59,659 nt of DNA from NCBI GenBank assembly GCA_947626895.1, contig CANQTY010000001.1, positions 66,477 through 126,135 of the forward strand. Reading direction: 5' to 3'. The notes beneath the pieces are model-generated. The model was not told the DNA's origin and did no database searches. It saw nothing but the letters and a program-made list of their open reading frames with translations. Source of the DNA: an uncultured Bacilli bacterium. Lineage in GTDB: Bacteria; Bacillota_I; Bacilli_A; RFN20; CAG-449. The position numbers and the translations under genes are program-made. Positions 39,567 through 49,947 of the stretch are shown piece after piece. The number at the start of each line of letters is the position of its first letter. The first letter of the stretch is position 1.

Positions 39567-40811
39567 TCATTTTTTTGCAATTAAAGCTTCATGTTGATTT
39601 TTATTTTCAACATTTAAAATCTCTTTAAAATAATCTCCTTCATTTTGCTTGATTAAGGAAATTAAAGATGAATTTTGCTCTATCATTTCATGAACTTTTA
39701 AATAATCTCCATCAAAATAATACGTATTGATTTTAGATAATAAATCGGTAATCTTTTCTCCATTTTCTCCATAAATTCTTTGATTTTGGGCAAGGCTTTG
39801 AATGTAATATTTATGATAAAAGCAATTAAAAGAAGCTTCATTAAATATTTCATTTTCACTTACTTTAATAGCTTCATATTCATACGCATTTTCATAGATA
39901 GAAAGTTTCCCTACTCGATTTCCATAATCTAATAAAGAACCTGAGGCAATATCATAAATTCCATTTTCTTCTTTAATATTTTGAATATGTAAATGTCCTG
40001 AAAAATTTAAGGTTACATTATATTTTCGATATAAATCTAAAACTTGATTCGCATTTTGTAATGTATAAAAATAATCAAAAGCAGGATGATGAGTATATAA
40101 ATTATGATGAGAAAAACTCATGACATGAATATTTTTATCTCTAGCTTTTTTTAAGATAGATTCTATCCACGTTAAAGTGGGTTCATAAAGTTCACCACTA
40201 GTAAAAGATTCTCCATATTCATAATTAAAGCGATTTAAGGTAGTATCAAGCATAAGACCCCAATGGGAAGAATCAAAAGGAACAACATAAGAATGGGTTT
40301 CTTGATCTTTAAAAAGAGCCTTATTATAGCCATAATTTTCATAAAGAGTTTCAAATTCACTATTTCTTATAGATGGTGTAGATTGCGTTTGGTCATTAAA
40401 AAATGAATGAGCATCCATTTCAATATCATGATTTCCTGGGATGACATAAAAATTTGTTATGTCCTTTAATACATCTAATTCTTTAATTAAATCTTCATGA
40501 GACTTTTTTTCTCCATTAAATGTTAAATCTCCAGTTAAAACTAAAGCTTTAGGTTTTTCTTTTTTTACTTTATCAATTAATAAATGGAGAATTTCTACAT
40601 CTTTTTCTTGATAACGACCATCACGAGTCATATTTTCTTTACGATAAAGTTCATTTTCAGGGCTAAGTAATTCATCGCTTAAATAATGTAAATCACTAGC
40701 GACCATAATATCAAAGATATATTCTCCTTTTTCAAGAGGAATATCTTCTTTACAAGAACATAAAGAAATACTTAATAACAAAGAAAATATAAACGTTAAA
40801 ATTCTTTTCAT
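39567..40811 (-). CDS. metallophosphoesterase lipoprotein
   Basis: Lipobox LSISLCSC; VASDLHYLS, LVLTGDLTFNGE, VIPGNHDIE, SFSHHNL, FSGHLH. Confidence 0.92.
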   Translation of the reverse strand: MKRILTFIFSLLLSISLCSCKEDIPLEKGEYIFDIMVASDLHYLSDELLSPENELYRKENMTRDGRYQEKDVEILHLLIDKVKKEKPKALVLTGDLTFNGEKKSHEDLIKELDVLKDITNFYVIPGNHDIEMDAHSFFNDQTQSTPSIRNSEFETLYENYGYNKALFKDQETHSYVVPFDSSHWGLMLDTTLNRFNYEYGESFTSGELYEPTLTWIESILKKARDKNIHVMSFSHHNLYTHHPAFDYFYTLQNANQVLDLYRKYNVTLNFSGHLHIQNIKEENGIYDIASGSLLDYGNRVGKLSIYENAYEYEAIKVSENEIFNEASFNCFYHKYYIQSLAQNQRIYGENGEKITDLLSKINTYYFDGDYLKVHEMIEQNSSLISLIKQNEGDYFKEILNVENKNQHEALIAKK

Positions 40812-40848
40812 ATCTATATTTTAAAAGTAAGCTATTTTATTTTCTATT

Positions 40849-40873
40849 AAAAAAAGCGATACACTCGCTTTTT
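40849..40873. terminator. intrinsic terminator
   Basis: AAAAAGCGA-TACAC-TCGCTTTTT. Confidence 0.75.
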
Positions 40874-41075
40874 AACATTTTCTAATTTTGCCATCAAGAC
40901 CATGGAGCATTACAGTTGCGCCATCTTCTTTTTTCTTTGCCAAATCTTGCGCGTACGCTAAGGCATCCTTTTGTGTCTTGAATAGTTTGATTACTTTGTC
41001 AGATCCCTGAATGAAGACTTTCCATTCTCTACCATCGTTATCTCTTTTAGAAACATGATAAATTGTTTTAGCCAT
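40872..41075 (-). CDS. DUF2188-like small protein
   Basis: YHVSKRDNDGREWKVFIQGSDKVIKLFKTQKDALAYAQDLAKKK. Confidence 0.8.
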   Translation of the reverse strand: MAKTIYHVSKRDNDGREWKVFIQGSDKVIKLFKTQKDALAYAQDLAKKKEDGATVMLHGLDGKIRKC

Positions 41076-41346
41076 AAATATAATCTCCTTTTTTTCATCT
41101 TAGCAAATTTTGTCGAATTATAGAAGATTTTTATAAAAAAATTTTTTTAGTATTTTTTAAAGAATAGATTATGTATTATATTAAGAAGAATGATCGAAAA
41201 AGATTAATAGCCAAATCTCTTTAAAAAAATTGGTATTTATTAATCATATTTAATAGAAATAATCCATTATTAGAAAATAAATTGTTTCCATTATGCAAAT
41301 GCTTAATTTACGTGAAATTAATTATATTTAATAAAGATTCATCTAT

Positions 41347-42168
41347 CTATAGTAAATAATCCAAAGGATCACTTTCTTCTTTTTTCAAAGTATAATAAGG
41401 TAATCGAGAATAGATTTCTTTGTTATAAACTTTAGATAAAAGATATTTAATTGCCATTGCTCGAGGAAATAAAGCAATACATTCATCTACAAAAAGAAGA
41501 TATCTTTTTAAAATGCTATTTATAAATAACTCTTGATATTGGAAGTATTCATCGATTTCTTTATAAAATAACGCATGAAAATCTAAAAATATTCCTTCAA
41601 TTTGAATTGCAGAAGGTGTATTGAGTGCTTCTTTTAGAGACAAATAATAAGAAAAATCTTTAATCGCACTTAATTTATGAAGCAATGAACTATCTTGATT
41701 CTCTTCAAAAATGCCTTGAAAATTAGGTAGATTTCTTTTTAATCGATAGATGGATTGAAAGGATAAATACGTATTATCCATTCCCTTTTCATGATGGACA
41801 TAAAAAGGAATATTTCCTATTTCTTTCATTTTCTTACGGATATATGTTTCATGACCTAAAGAATTAATTTTCTTTTCTTTTAATAAAGTAAAAATTAAAG
41901 CATCTACTTTTATTTCTTTAATGTTAGAGATTTCTTCTTCACTTAAATACGAAGATATTTCATAAAATATCATCCTTTTTTCAAAACTTTTAATAAAAGA
42001 ATAAATTTCTTTTTTCTCTTTTAAAGAAAAGGTATTTCCTTCCATCAAAGGAGAAAACAAGATAAATCCATCAGCTTTTTTATCTTGATTAATCAATTCT
42101 TTTAACAAAGGATAATCAACTTCTTTATTTTTTAATAAAGGAATCACAAGTTGAGAAATCTTTAACAT
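41347..42168 (-). CDS. divergent DapA/NAL-like TIM-barrel protein (tentative)
   Basis: Weak pattern similarity: NQDKKADGFILFSPLMEG, GMDNTYLSFQSIYRLKRNLPNFQGIFEENQDSSLL. Confidence 0.35.
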   Translation of the reverse strand: MLKISQLVIPLLKNKEVDYPLLKELINQDKKADGFILFSPLMEGNTFSLKEKKEIYSFIKSFEKRMIFYEISSYLSEEEISNIKEIKVDALIFTLLKEKKINSLGHETYIRKKMKEIGNIPFYVHHEKGMDNTYLSFQSIYRLKRNLPNFQGIFEENQDSSLLHKLSAIKDFSYYLSLKEALNTPSAIQIEGIFLDFHALFYKEIDEYFQYQELFINSILKRYLLFVDECIALFPRAMAIKYLLSKVYNKEIYSRLPYYTLKKEESDPLDYLL

Positions 42169-42359
42169 AGTATCACCATATTAAGATATGCAAATGCCCA
42201 ATTTTTGAGCAAAGAAATAGGATGATAAATAGATTTTTTTGATAATGATGATGAATATTTAACCCCACTTCCTCATTTTAATTTATTTTTTTCACTTTTA
42301 TTACCATTTTTAAATTCGTTCAATTTTAAAAAATAACAAAAAGTTAAGTTAATAAAAAA

Positions 42360-42386
42360 GTGCTAGATGAATCGATTTTCTAGCAC
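42360..42386 (-). terminator. terminator downstream of tRNA-Arg
   Basis: GTGCTAGA...TCTAGCAC followed by TTTTTTATTA on the minus strand. Confidence 0.85.
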
Positions 42387-42398
42387 GTAATTTCATCA

Positions 42399-42475
42399 TG
42401 GTGACCTCAAGGCGACTCGAACGCCTGACCTACTGCTTAGAAGGCAGTTGCTCTATCCAGCTGAGCTATGAAGCC
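42399..42475 (-). tRNA. tRNA-Arg(TCT)
   Basis: GGCTTCATAGCTCAGCTGGATAGAGCAACTGCCTTCTAAGCAGTAGGTCAGGCGTTCGAGTCGCCTTGAGGTCACCA: complete cloverleaf, encoded CCA, loop CTTCTAA. Confidence 0.95.
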
Positions 42476-42532
42476 GAATGCTTAATTATCATAGCACATT
42501 TTAAGCCACTGTCAAAACTTTTTCACTCGATT

Positions 42533-43621
42533 TTAAATTTGCACTTCATTATAAACAATCGAAGATACTTCATAATTTTCTTCATCCTGAATACCTTCCA
42601 CTGCGAGAGTTTTTCCCTCTAAAGTGAAAGAGACTTCTTCATCTTTTTTCATAATATCCATCGATAATAATAGGAGATTATAAAGGTCATGATTTACAAG
42701 ATTTTCTTCAATTAAGGCAGATTCATCAATTGCAAAAGTCATTGTATCCATAGGAACTTGACTTTTTGCAAGCATCTTATATAAATTGATAGATCGATAT
42801 CCAGAAGAGGCACTATGACGATAGGATAGGCCTTTATAAAAGGTAAGATTCTCTTTTTCTTGTTGATCTACATAAATCGAAACTGGAACATAATAAGAAG
42901 TTTCTCCAATAGTCTTTTCATAATAATAAGTCATTAATTCTTTACCTAAGGTTGAGGATAACCCATAGGAAGAAACTAAATTAATTCCCTGATTTTGATC
43001 CATCTTTTCTGAAAATATTTCATTATCCACTTCAATTGTTACTTGATCTACATCGTCAAATTGTAACATGGTATACGTAATTGATGTTAATAATTTATCT
43101 TTTGGAGCTTCATAATTTAAAAATTCTTTGGATAAATTTAAGGATAATAATCCGTCTTCAAGAGTCAAAGATACAATTCGTGTGTCACTAGGAATTAAGC
43201 CTTTTAAATGGTCGTTAGTGACAATACTATTGACCTTTAAAAGATTAAATGTTTCTAATATTTCTTCATGAATGGAATTCATTTTATCTAAATGGACACT
43301 TAAAGGAATGGTATCTTCATCTTCGCTTAATAAATAGACTCTTCGAACGATTGTTTCATCTTTTAAATTCACAATTGAATCATATTCTACTTGATTTTCT
43401 TTATTTGCGGATTGAATGCCAAAAATGGTTCCTATGATAATAGCTCCTAAGGGAATCACACCTAAAGCAGTGATTTTTAGGGCTCTTTTTAATTTAGGAT
43501 GATTTTCACCAAAAGAAGTAACAATAAATAAAGGTTGACTTCTTTTCTTAAAAAACTTTTGTTTAGATTCTTTTTGTTCCTTTTTCTTTTTAAACTTATC
43601 AAATAATTTCATAAGGTTCAT
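42533..43621 (-). CDS. gerM: GerM-like GerMN-domain membrane protein
   Basis: N-terminal TM and two GerMN-like repeats (VRRVYLLSEDED...; TSYYVPVSIYVDQ...); next to a racE-like gene. Confidence 0.75.
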   Translation of the reverse strand: MNLMKLFDKFKKKKEQKESKQKFFKKRSQPLFIVTSFGENHPKLKRALKITALGVIPLGAIIIGTIFGIQSANKENQVEYDSIVNLKDETIVRRVYLLSEDEDTIPLSVHLDKMNSIHEEILETFNLLKVNSIVTNDHLKGLIPSDTRIVSLTLEDGLLSLNLSKEFLNYEAPKDKLLTSITYTMLQFDDVDQVTIEVDNEIFSEKMDQNQGINLVSSYGLSSTLGKELMTYYYEKTIGETSYYVPVSIYVDQQEKENLTFYKGLSYRHSASSGYRSINLYKMLAKSQVPMDTMTFAIDESALIEENLVNHDLYNLLLLSMDIMKKDEEVSFTLEGKTLAVEGIQDEENYEVSSIVYNEVQI

Positions 43622-43634
43622 CTCCTAAAAGAAT

Positions 43635-44282
43635 TTATGAATCAAGATAAAAGAATATGTTACTTTTAGGAAAAAACTTTTCATAAATTTCTTTTCTTTT
43701 TGTATGGAAATAAAATTTCATTATATTTCCCTTAGGAAAAGTAGCCACAGCTTCTTTTTCAAAAGAATAAATCTCATTTTTTAAATATCGAGAAAATAAA
43801 AAGTTAATTAAAGGATAATGTGTGCACCCTAAAACTAAGGGATTAGGTAAAGTGATTTTTTTTATATCTAAAATCATATTTTGAATATCTTCTTTTTCTA
43901 TATGATGCGCTAAAGATGAAGAATAAATACAAGGAATATTTTTACTTTTTAAATAATCATATGTTCTTTTCGTGCCTAAAATAAAGCTATTTTTAGGCAT
44001 TAATCGAATATTAAAATCTAAAATATTTTGGATAAAAATCGTCTTAGATGGATGCACAAATGTGCTTAAAGTATTGCAAGCAATAAAAATATAATCTCCA
44101 AGTGACTTTGCTTTTAAAATCAATTCATCATAGATTTGTTTTAATTCTTCATAAGATTTATTTCCTAAAGGAAAATGCTCTTCTTCAAGAAGAATATGAT
44201 ATTCATTTTGTTTATTTTGTATAAGAATTTCTTTAATAAATGGAAGAACTCCCATCCCCGAATCGATAAGAACAATTTTCAT
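43635..44282 (-). CDS. murI: glutamate racemase
   Basis: DSGMGVLPFIKEI, ACNTLST, LGCTHYPLI. Confidence 0.88.
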   Translation of the reverse strand: MKIVLIDSGMGVLPFIKEILIQNKQNEYHILLEEEHFPLGNKSYEELKQIYDELILKAKSLGDYIFIACNTLSTFVHPSKTIFIQNILDFNIRLMPKNSFILGTKRTYDYLKSKNIPCIYSSSLAHHIEKEDIQNMILDIKKITLPNPLVLGCTHYPLINFLFSRYLKNEIYSFEKEAVATFPKGNIMKFYFHTKRKEIYEKFFPKSNIFFYLDS

Positions 44283-44304
44283 GTTCTTATCTTATGAAAT
44301 GATT

Positions 44305-45351
44305 TTAAAAATAATGTCGACCAATGATATAAGATAAGTATCCAATATATAAGATGACCATAGTTAACCCTTGCCAACGAACAATCTTTTTTGCTCTAAT
44401 AGCAAAGATGAAGATGAGTAAACCTGAAATAAACATGCAGATGATATCGATAATCGACTCAAAATTGATACTCATTGGTCGTATCGTCGAGGATAAGCCT
44501 AAAATTAAAACGATATTAAAAATACAGCTTCCTATTGCATTTCCTACAGCAATATCATTTTCCCCTTTTTTTGAGGCAACCATCGAGGTCACTAGCTCAG
44601 GTAAACTTGTACCAACAGAAACGATAGTTAAGCCCACTAAAGCCTCACTCATACCAAATTGAATAGCTAAAAAAGAAGCACTATCAACAACAAAATTACC
44701 ACCAAAAATAATTCCTGCTAAACCAATCGCAATTAAGATTAAATTTAGCCACCATGGTTTATGTTCCCAAAGATTTTTTAATTTTAAAAAGAAAGTATTA
44801 TTTTCAGATAGTTTTGCATTTTCTTTTTTAATTTCTTCATTATTTTGGACATTTTCTTTTTCTTCTTTAAAAGTTTTTCTGCTGTTTTTTAAACCTCTTA
44901 TTACTAAAAATGCCATATAAATAAAGAATAAAATAAAGATAATAATCGATTCCCATAAAGATAATTGATAATCAGAAGAACCAAACATAGCAAAGAAAAA
45001 TAATATTACACAAATGCCTAAATAAATAGGTAAATCAAATTTAAACATATCCTTTTCTACAGCAAGAGGATGAATTAAAGCAGAGGCTCCTACAACAATT
45101 AAAACATTAAAAATGTTACTACCTATAACATTTCCAAAGCTTAAATCTCCAGAACCTTGAATAGAAGCAGTAACACTTACACTTAATTCTGGCGCGCTTG
45201 TACCAATAGAAACTAATGTTAAACCAATAATTAACGAAGGAATACGTAATGCTCGAGCAATATTTGATGATCCTTCAACAAAAAAATCTGCACCTTTAAT
45301 TAATAATGCCATTCCTACAATTAATAATACGATGTTCACAAAAATTTCCAT
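44305..45351 (-). CDS. calcium/sodium antiporter (CaCA family, YrbG-like)
   Basis: GADFFVEGSSNIARALRIPSLIIGLTLVSIGTSAPELSVS and VGLTIVSVGTSLPELVTS repeats; start MEIFVN follows GGAGGG. Confidence 0.92.
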   Translation of the reverse strand: MEIFVNIVLLIVGMALLIKGADFFVEGSSNIARALRIPSLIIGLTLVSIGTSAPELSVSVTASIQGSGDLSFGNVIGSNIFNVLIVVGASALIHPLAVEKDMFKFDLPIYLGICVILFFFAMFGSSDYQLSLWESIIIFILFFIYMAFLVIRGLKNSRKTFKEEKENVQNNEEIKKENAKLSENNTFFLKLKNLWEHKPWWLNLILIAIGLAGIIFGGNFVVDSASFLAIQFGMSEALVGLTIVSVGTSLPELVTSMVASKKGENDIAVGNAIGSCIFNIVLILGLSSTIRPMSINFESIIDIICMFISGLLIFIFAIRAKKIVRWQGLTMVILYIGYLSYIIGRHYF

Positions 45352-45365
45352 AAAGCCCTCCAATA

Positions 45366-45490
45366 AAAAGCCCATTTGAAAAATCTAGATCAAAGTCTCG
45401 AAATTTCAAATGGGTCCGAGTATTGCTACTGTCCTGACGATTCCCATTCCATCAAAGATGGCTTCTACTCCCTTTTATGTTTCCCTTTAC
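45366..45490 (-). promoter_or_regulatory. structured leader with terminator upstream of cation antiporter (candidate riboswitch, yybP-ykoY-like)
   Basis: Leader AAAAGGGAGTAGAAGCCATCTTTGATGGAATGGGAATCGTCAGGACAGTAGCAATACTCGGACCC, then CCCATTTGAAA...TTTCAAATGGGCTTTTT terminator. Confidence 0.55.
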
Positions 45491-45540
45491 TTTTTTAAAT
45501 ATAGCATTTCTGAAAAATGAATAAAAGAAAAACATTTTTA

Positions 45541-45570
45541 TTTTAAAAATGTAGCCTAAATTAGGCTACA
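45541..45570 (-). terminator. terminator of the gerE-like gene
   Basis: TGTAGCCTAA-T-TTAGGCTACA then TTTTTAAAAT on the minus strand. Confidence 0.85.
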
Positions 45571-45769
45571 ATGAGAGTTCATTCATCCTCACAAGTTCAA
45601 TCACGGCATGGGCTCTACCCTTAACACCGAGTTTTTGCATGACATTAGAAATATGATTTCGCACAGTCTTTTCTGAGATAAAAAGATAGGAGGCAATTTC
45701 CTTTGTAGACATGTTCTTTATGAGAAGATCGAACACCTCTTTTTCCCTTTTTGTTAATATAGAAGGCAT
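45566..45769 (-). CDS. gerE: GerE-like LuxR-family HTH regulator
   Basis: LTKREKEVFDLLIKNMSTKEIASYLFISEKTVRNHISNVMQKLGVKGRAHAVIELVRMNELSL closely resembles Bacillus GerE. Confidence 0.88.
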   Translation of the reverse strand: MPSILTKREKEVFDLLIKNMSTKEIASYLFISEKTVRNHISNVMQKLGVKGRAHAVIELVRMNELSL

Positions 45770-45818
45770 AGAAAACTCCTCAATTTATTTTATGTTTCTC
45801 TTTATAAATGGTGAATAT

Positions 45819-47576
45819 TTAGCTTTCTTTTTGTAGTTTTTCTAAAATTTGAAGAGCTACAGATTTAGGTACTAGATGAATGAGTTCTTCATAAGTTGCA
45901 TTTTTTAAACTCTCTAAACTTGGATAAGTTTTAAGGAGCATCTCTTTTCTTTTCACACCGATTCCCTCAATAGAATCAAAGAAACTATTTCCCATATTTT
46001 TAGCTCTTTTTTGACGATGGAAAGTGATAGCAAAACGATGTACTTCATCTTGCATGCGCATTAAAAATAAAAAGAGTTCATGATGTTCCTTTAAGGAGAT
46101 TACTTCTCCATCTTTAATTAAATAGGCGGTATGGTGGTGATCATCTTTAGCAAGTCCAGCAAGTGGAATATTAACTCCAACTTCTTGTAAAGATAAATAC
46201 GCAGCATTCATTTGATTTTCCCCTCCATCAACAATGATTAAATCAGGAAAAATGCCTTCTTCTTCTTTAAGTCTTTTATAACGACGATAGATAACCTCTC
46301 TCATTGATGCTAAATCATCTTTTCCAGAAGATTCTTTGATATTATATTTACGATATAAAGAAGGAACTTTAATGCCATTAACAAAGCAAACCATTGCTCC
46401 AATTGGAGATTCTCCTTGAAGATGAGAATTATCAAATAATTCAATTCTTAAAGGAGCATTCATATTCAATAAACTTCCTAATTCCTCTAATAAAGAAAGC
46501 ATATCATCTTCAAGACGCGCGGTCATAAAGTGTTCATCAATACCATTTTTTGCATTTTCTAAAGCAATAAAGAGTTGTTCTTTTTTTACTCCTCGTAAGG
46601 GAACAATCACTTTGACTTTAAAAATATCTTCTAGTCTAGCTTTAATTTCTTCATTTCCAATGATGATTTCTTTAGGAAGATCATGCGTTTCATAATATTG
46701 GAATAATAAGGAGATTTCTTGTTCATTTAAATCTTCTTCTTCCTCTAAGACGAAAAGATTTTTACCTAATAAATTCCCATTTCGATAAGTTAAAATGACA
46801 AGGGATATATAAAAATCTCTTTTTGCAAGAGCAATAACATCTCGAGAAATACGATTTTGTGACATGATTCCTTGTTTTTCTGCAATATAATGAATGGCAT
46901 CAAGTTGTTCTTTATATTCTTGCGCTTTTTCAAATTCTAAAGCAGCACTAGCTTCATTCATCTTTTGTTTTAATTCACTAGTTAGACCTCCAATATCTCC
47001 TTTTAAAAAGCTTTTGATTTCTTGTACAAGCGGAGCGTATTCTTTTGCTTCTATTTTTCTTACACAAGGTCCCATACATTGATGAAGATGATAATATAAA
47101 CAAGGAGATGTAGGAATATTTTGACATTTTCTTAAAGGATATAACTTATTTAATAAATCAATAGTTTTATAAGTAGCTTGCGAGGAAGGGAAAGGTCCAA
47201 AATAAATGTAGTTTTTATCCTTATCTTTATAAGCAATCTTTAATAAAGGATCTCCATTTTTTCTTAAAGCGATAAATGGGTACGATTTTCCATCTTTTAA
47301 AAGGATATTATATTTTGGATAATATTTACGAATTAAATTGAGTTCCAAAAGTAAAGCCTCTTTTTCCGAGCTTGTTTCAATCGTATCAAAATCTCTAATT
47401 TCTAAGACCATACGAAACACTTTTCCCTCTTGGGGACGGAAAAAATATTGTTTTACCCGTTTAATTAAAGATTTTGCTTTTCCTACATAGATGATTTTAC
47501 CCTCTTCATTTTTCATGAGGTAAACACCAGGGACATCTTTTAATAAATCGATTTTTGCTTGCAATAAAGAATTCAT
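45819..47576 (-). CDS. uvrC: excinuclease ABC subunit C
   Basis: DVPGVYLMKNEEGKIIYVGKAKSLIKRVKQYF; ELFDNSHLQGESPIGAMVCF; IVDGGENQMNAA. Confidence 0.97.
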   Translation of the reverse strand: MNSLLQAKIDLLKDVPGVYLMKNEEGKIIYVGKAKSLIKRVKQYFFRPQEGKVFRMVLEIRDFDTIETSSEKEALLLELNLIRKYYPKYNILLKDGKSYPFIALRKNGDPLLKIAYKDKDKNYIYFGPFPSSQATYKTIDLLNKLYPLRKCQNIPTSPCLYYHLHQCMGPCVRKIEAKEYAPLVQEIKSFLKGDIGGLTSELKQKMNEASAALEFEKAQEYKEQLDAIHYIAEKQGIMSQNRISRDVIALAKRDFYISLVILTYRNGNLLGKNLFVLEEEEDLNEQEISLLFQYYETHDLPKEIIIGNEEIKARLEDIFKVKVIVPLRGVKKEQLFIALENAKNGIDEHFMTARLEDDMLSLLEELGSLLNMNAPLRIELFDNSHLQGESPIGAMVCFVNGIKVPSLYRKYNIKESSGKDDLASMREVIYRRYKRLKEEEGIFPDLIIVDGGENQMNAAYLSLQEVGVNIPLAGLAKDDHHHTAYLIKDGEVISLKEHHELFLFLMRMQDEVHRFAITFHRQKRAKNMGNSFFDSIEGIGVKRKEMLLKTYPSLESLKNATYEELIHLVPKSVALQILEKLQKES

Positions 47577-49873
47577 TTTAAAATGACCACCGTAGCGCCA
47601 GCGCCACCTTCGCCAGCATTACCTAAACGATAAGATTCAATATAATTTTGCTTCTTTAAATATTCCCAGACTGCTTTTTTTAGTCGACCCGTACCATAAC
47701 CATGAATAATCCGAATGGATTTATAATGCATAATACGTGCATCATCTAAATATTTTGCTAAAGCATCGATACCTTCTTGTACGCGAAGGCCAATTAAATT
47801 ACATTCTAAAGGAACATTTTTTCCTAAAGTAGAATATAATAATCTATCGTTTGTTTTAGGCTTTTTCTCCTTAAAACAACTTACTTTCTTCAATGAAGAT
47901 TTTTTCACTCTTAAAGTAAGCCCATTATCTAATAAAACGATTGCTTCATTCGACGATAATGATTTAATCACCCCATAGGAGGAAGATTTCTTTTCTAAGA
48001 TGCGATCACCAATTTTTAATGTATCATCAACTTCTTCATCTTCTTCTATTTCATCTTGATTCATCTTATCATCGATTTTCTTTTTTAAAGAGATGACTTC
48101 ATGAAGTTTAATCTCTTTCTTATTTTTGAATTCATTCATGAGTTCATCGATTTCTTTTTTTGTTTCTTTTAAAAGTTCTTCTTTTTCTTCTTCAACTTGT
48201 TCCATTAGATGTTCTTTTTCTAGTTTAATTTTTTGATATTCATCTTCAACTTTTTTCATATTTTCTTTTAAGGCAAGATTTTGTGCTTCTAAATCATGCC
48301 GTAAATCATCAACTTCTTTTAACTTATCATTTAAAATTTTAATTCTTTTTTCTGAATCACTTTCATTCTTTTCTAAATAGTTTTTGGCATTGTCTAAGAC
48401 ATCTTTTGGTAACCCTTCTTTCATGGCAACTTCAAGACCATAACTTTTACCAATCATTCCCTGACGGATTTTAAAAGTTGATAACATCTTTTCTTCATCA
48501 TAAATCATTGAAGCATTTAAAATATAATCTTGTTCAAGAGCAAAGGATTTTAATCCATCATAATGTGATGAAATCATCGCATAGGCGTTTAATTTATGGA
48601 GATATTCTATAACACCAATGGCGATAGCTTCACCATCTCGCGGGGAAGTTCCTGTACCTAATTCATCTAAAATGACAAATGAAGAGGAATCAACATTTTC
48701 TAAAGCTTCCCTTAATGTTTTAATATGTGAAGTAAAAGTAGAAAGATGGTCACTTAACGATTGTTGGTCACCAATATCGACATATACGTGATTAAAATAA
48801 GGTAAACTAGCTTCTTCGCAAGGAAGAGCAAGTCCACTTTGATGCATTAAAATAAATAAACCTACCATCTTTAAAAAGACAGTTTTTCCTCCTGCATTAG
48901 GACCTGTAATTAATAAAATCTTTTCTTGATTAAAATGAAATGAATTAGAAACTACTTTATGAGGATCTAATAAGGGATGACGAGCATCTAAAAGAGAAAA
49001 TTCATCTTCACTTAAATGAGGAATAATTCCTTTCATATCAAAGGCCAAAGAAACTTTAGCAAAAAGGAAATCTAAAGAAGTTAAGATTAAAAAATCTTCT
49101 TTAATTGTATCCACATCTTTCGAGGCAATCTTTCCTAATTCACGAAGAATTCTTAAAATTTCTTCTTCCTCTTCATGATATAATGCCTCAATTTTTTGAT
49201 TAGATACTAAAATTTCAACAGGTAAAATAAAGACAGTTGATTTCGATTGAGAATAGCCAATGACTACTCCATCCACGGCATTTTTATAGGATACATCAAT
49301 GGGTAAAGCAAGACCTTGATCTTTCATTACTAATTGTTCTGAATTTAAATACTTTTTATATTTTGTTATTAAAGATTTATATAAAGAATCTTGCTTTGTT
49401 TTTTCATGTTGAATAGAAGTTCTTATATGATATAACTCACTTGAGGCTCGATCAGAAATCGATAAGTTTTTATCAATTACAGAACTTAGACGATTTCTTA
49501 AAGAATCTAAAGGTAGTAAGCGAGAAATATAACTATTTAAACGCGGATAATGAATATATTCTTCTTTGTTTTCTAAAATCTCTTTCACGTTGATTAATAA
49601 ATCTTTTAAATTAGCAAAAAATTCAATATTACCTGTGCCATTCTTTTTTAAATTCATTAATGCAGGTAATAAATTGATTTGATGATGAATGATAGGAAGT
49701 AAATGATGATTTCCATAGTTCATTGCTTCTTCTAAATCTTTTTTAACTTCAATTAAATCGATTTTAGGAAGCATTGCTAAAGAATCCACATAAAATGCCG
49801 CTAATTCGATATGTGTATATTTTTTTAGGCGTTCTTTAATTTGATCAAATTCAAGTTTTTTAATAATATCCAT
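47573..49873 (-). CDS. mutS2: endonuclease MutS2
   Basis: LLITGPNAGGKTVFLKMVGL, ILDELGTGTSPRDGEAIA, C-terminal Smr LIGLRVQEGIDAL...IIHGYGTGRLKKAV. Confidence 0.97.
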   Translation of the reverse strand: MDIIKKLEFDQIKERLKKYTHIELAAFYVDSLAMLPKIDLIEVKKDLEEAMNYGNHHLLPIIHHQINLLPALMNLKKNGTGNIEFFANLKDLLINVKEILENKEEYIHYPRLNSYISRLLPLDSLRNRLSSVIDKNLSISDRASSELYHIRTSIQHEKTKQDSLYKSLITKYKKYLNSEQLVMKDQGLALPIDVSYKNAVDGVVIGYSQSKSTVFILPVEILVSNQKIEALYHEEEEEILRILRELGKIASKDVDTIKEDFLILTSLDFLFAKVSLAFDMKGIIPHLSEDEFSLLDARHPLLDPHKVVSNSFHFNQEKILLITGPNAGGKTVFLKMVGLFILMHQSGLALPCEEASLPYFNHVYVDIGDQQSLSDHLSTFTSHIKTLREALENVDSSSFVILDELGTGTSPRDGEAIAIGVIEYLHKLNAYAMISSHYDGLKSFALEQDYILNASMIYDEEKMLSTFKIRQGMIGKSYGLEVAMKEGLPKDVLDNAKNYLEKNESDSEKRIKILNDKLKEVDDLRHDLEAQNLALKENMKKVEDEYQKIKLEKEHLMEQVEEEKEELLKETKKEIDELMNEFKNKKEIKLHEVISLKKKIDDKMNQDEIEEDEEVDDTLKIGDRILEKKSSSYGVIKSLSSNEAIVLLDNGLTLRVKKSSLKKVSCFKEKKPKTNDRLLYSTLGKNVPLECNLIGLRVQEGIDALAKYLDDARIMHYKSIRIIHGYGTGRLKKAVWEYLKKQNYIESYRLGNAGEGGAGATVVILK

Positions 49874-49947
49874 AAGTTCACCTACAATATTTTAGCATCT
49901 TCCATGATTTTTCTCACTTTTTTCTTTAATTATGTTAAGATAATTAT

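Noticed and set aside
41080-41340. Possible ncRNA in the intergenic gap
   Set aside because: Low-complexity AT sequence with no clear stable hairpin or terminator I could support.
42399-42475. tRNA-Arg(TCT) as an integration site
   Set aside because: Complete cloverleaf with its own terminator; no 3' duplication or integrase seen nearby.
44354-44662. 102-aa plus ORF
   Set aside because: Antisense shadow of the antiporter gene.
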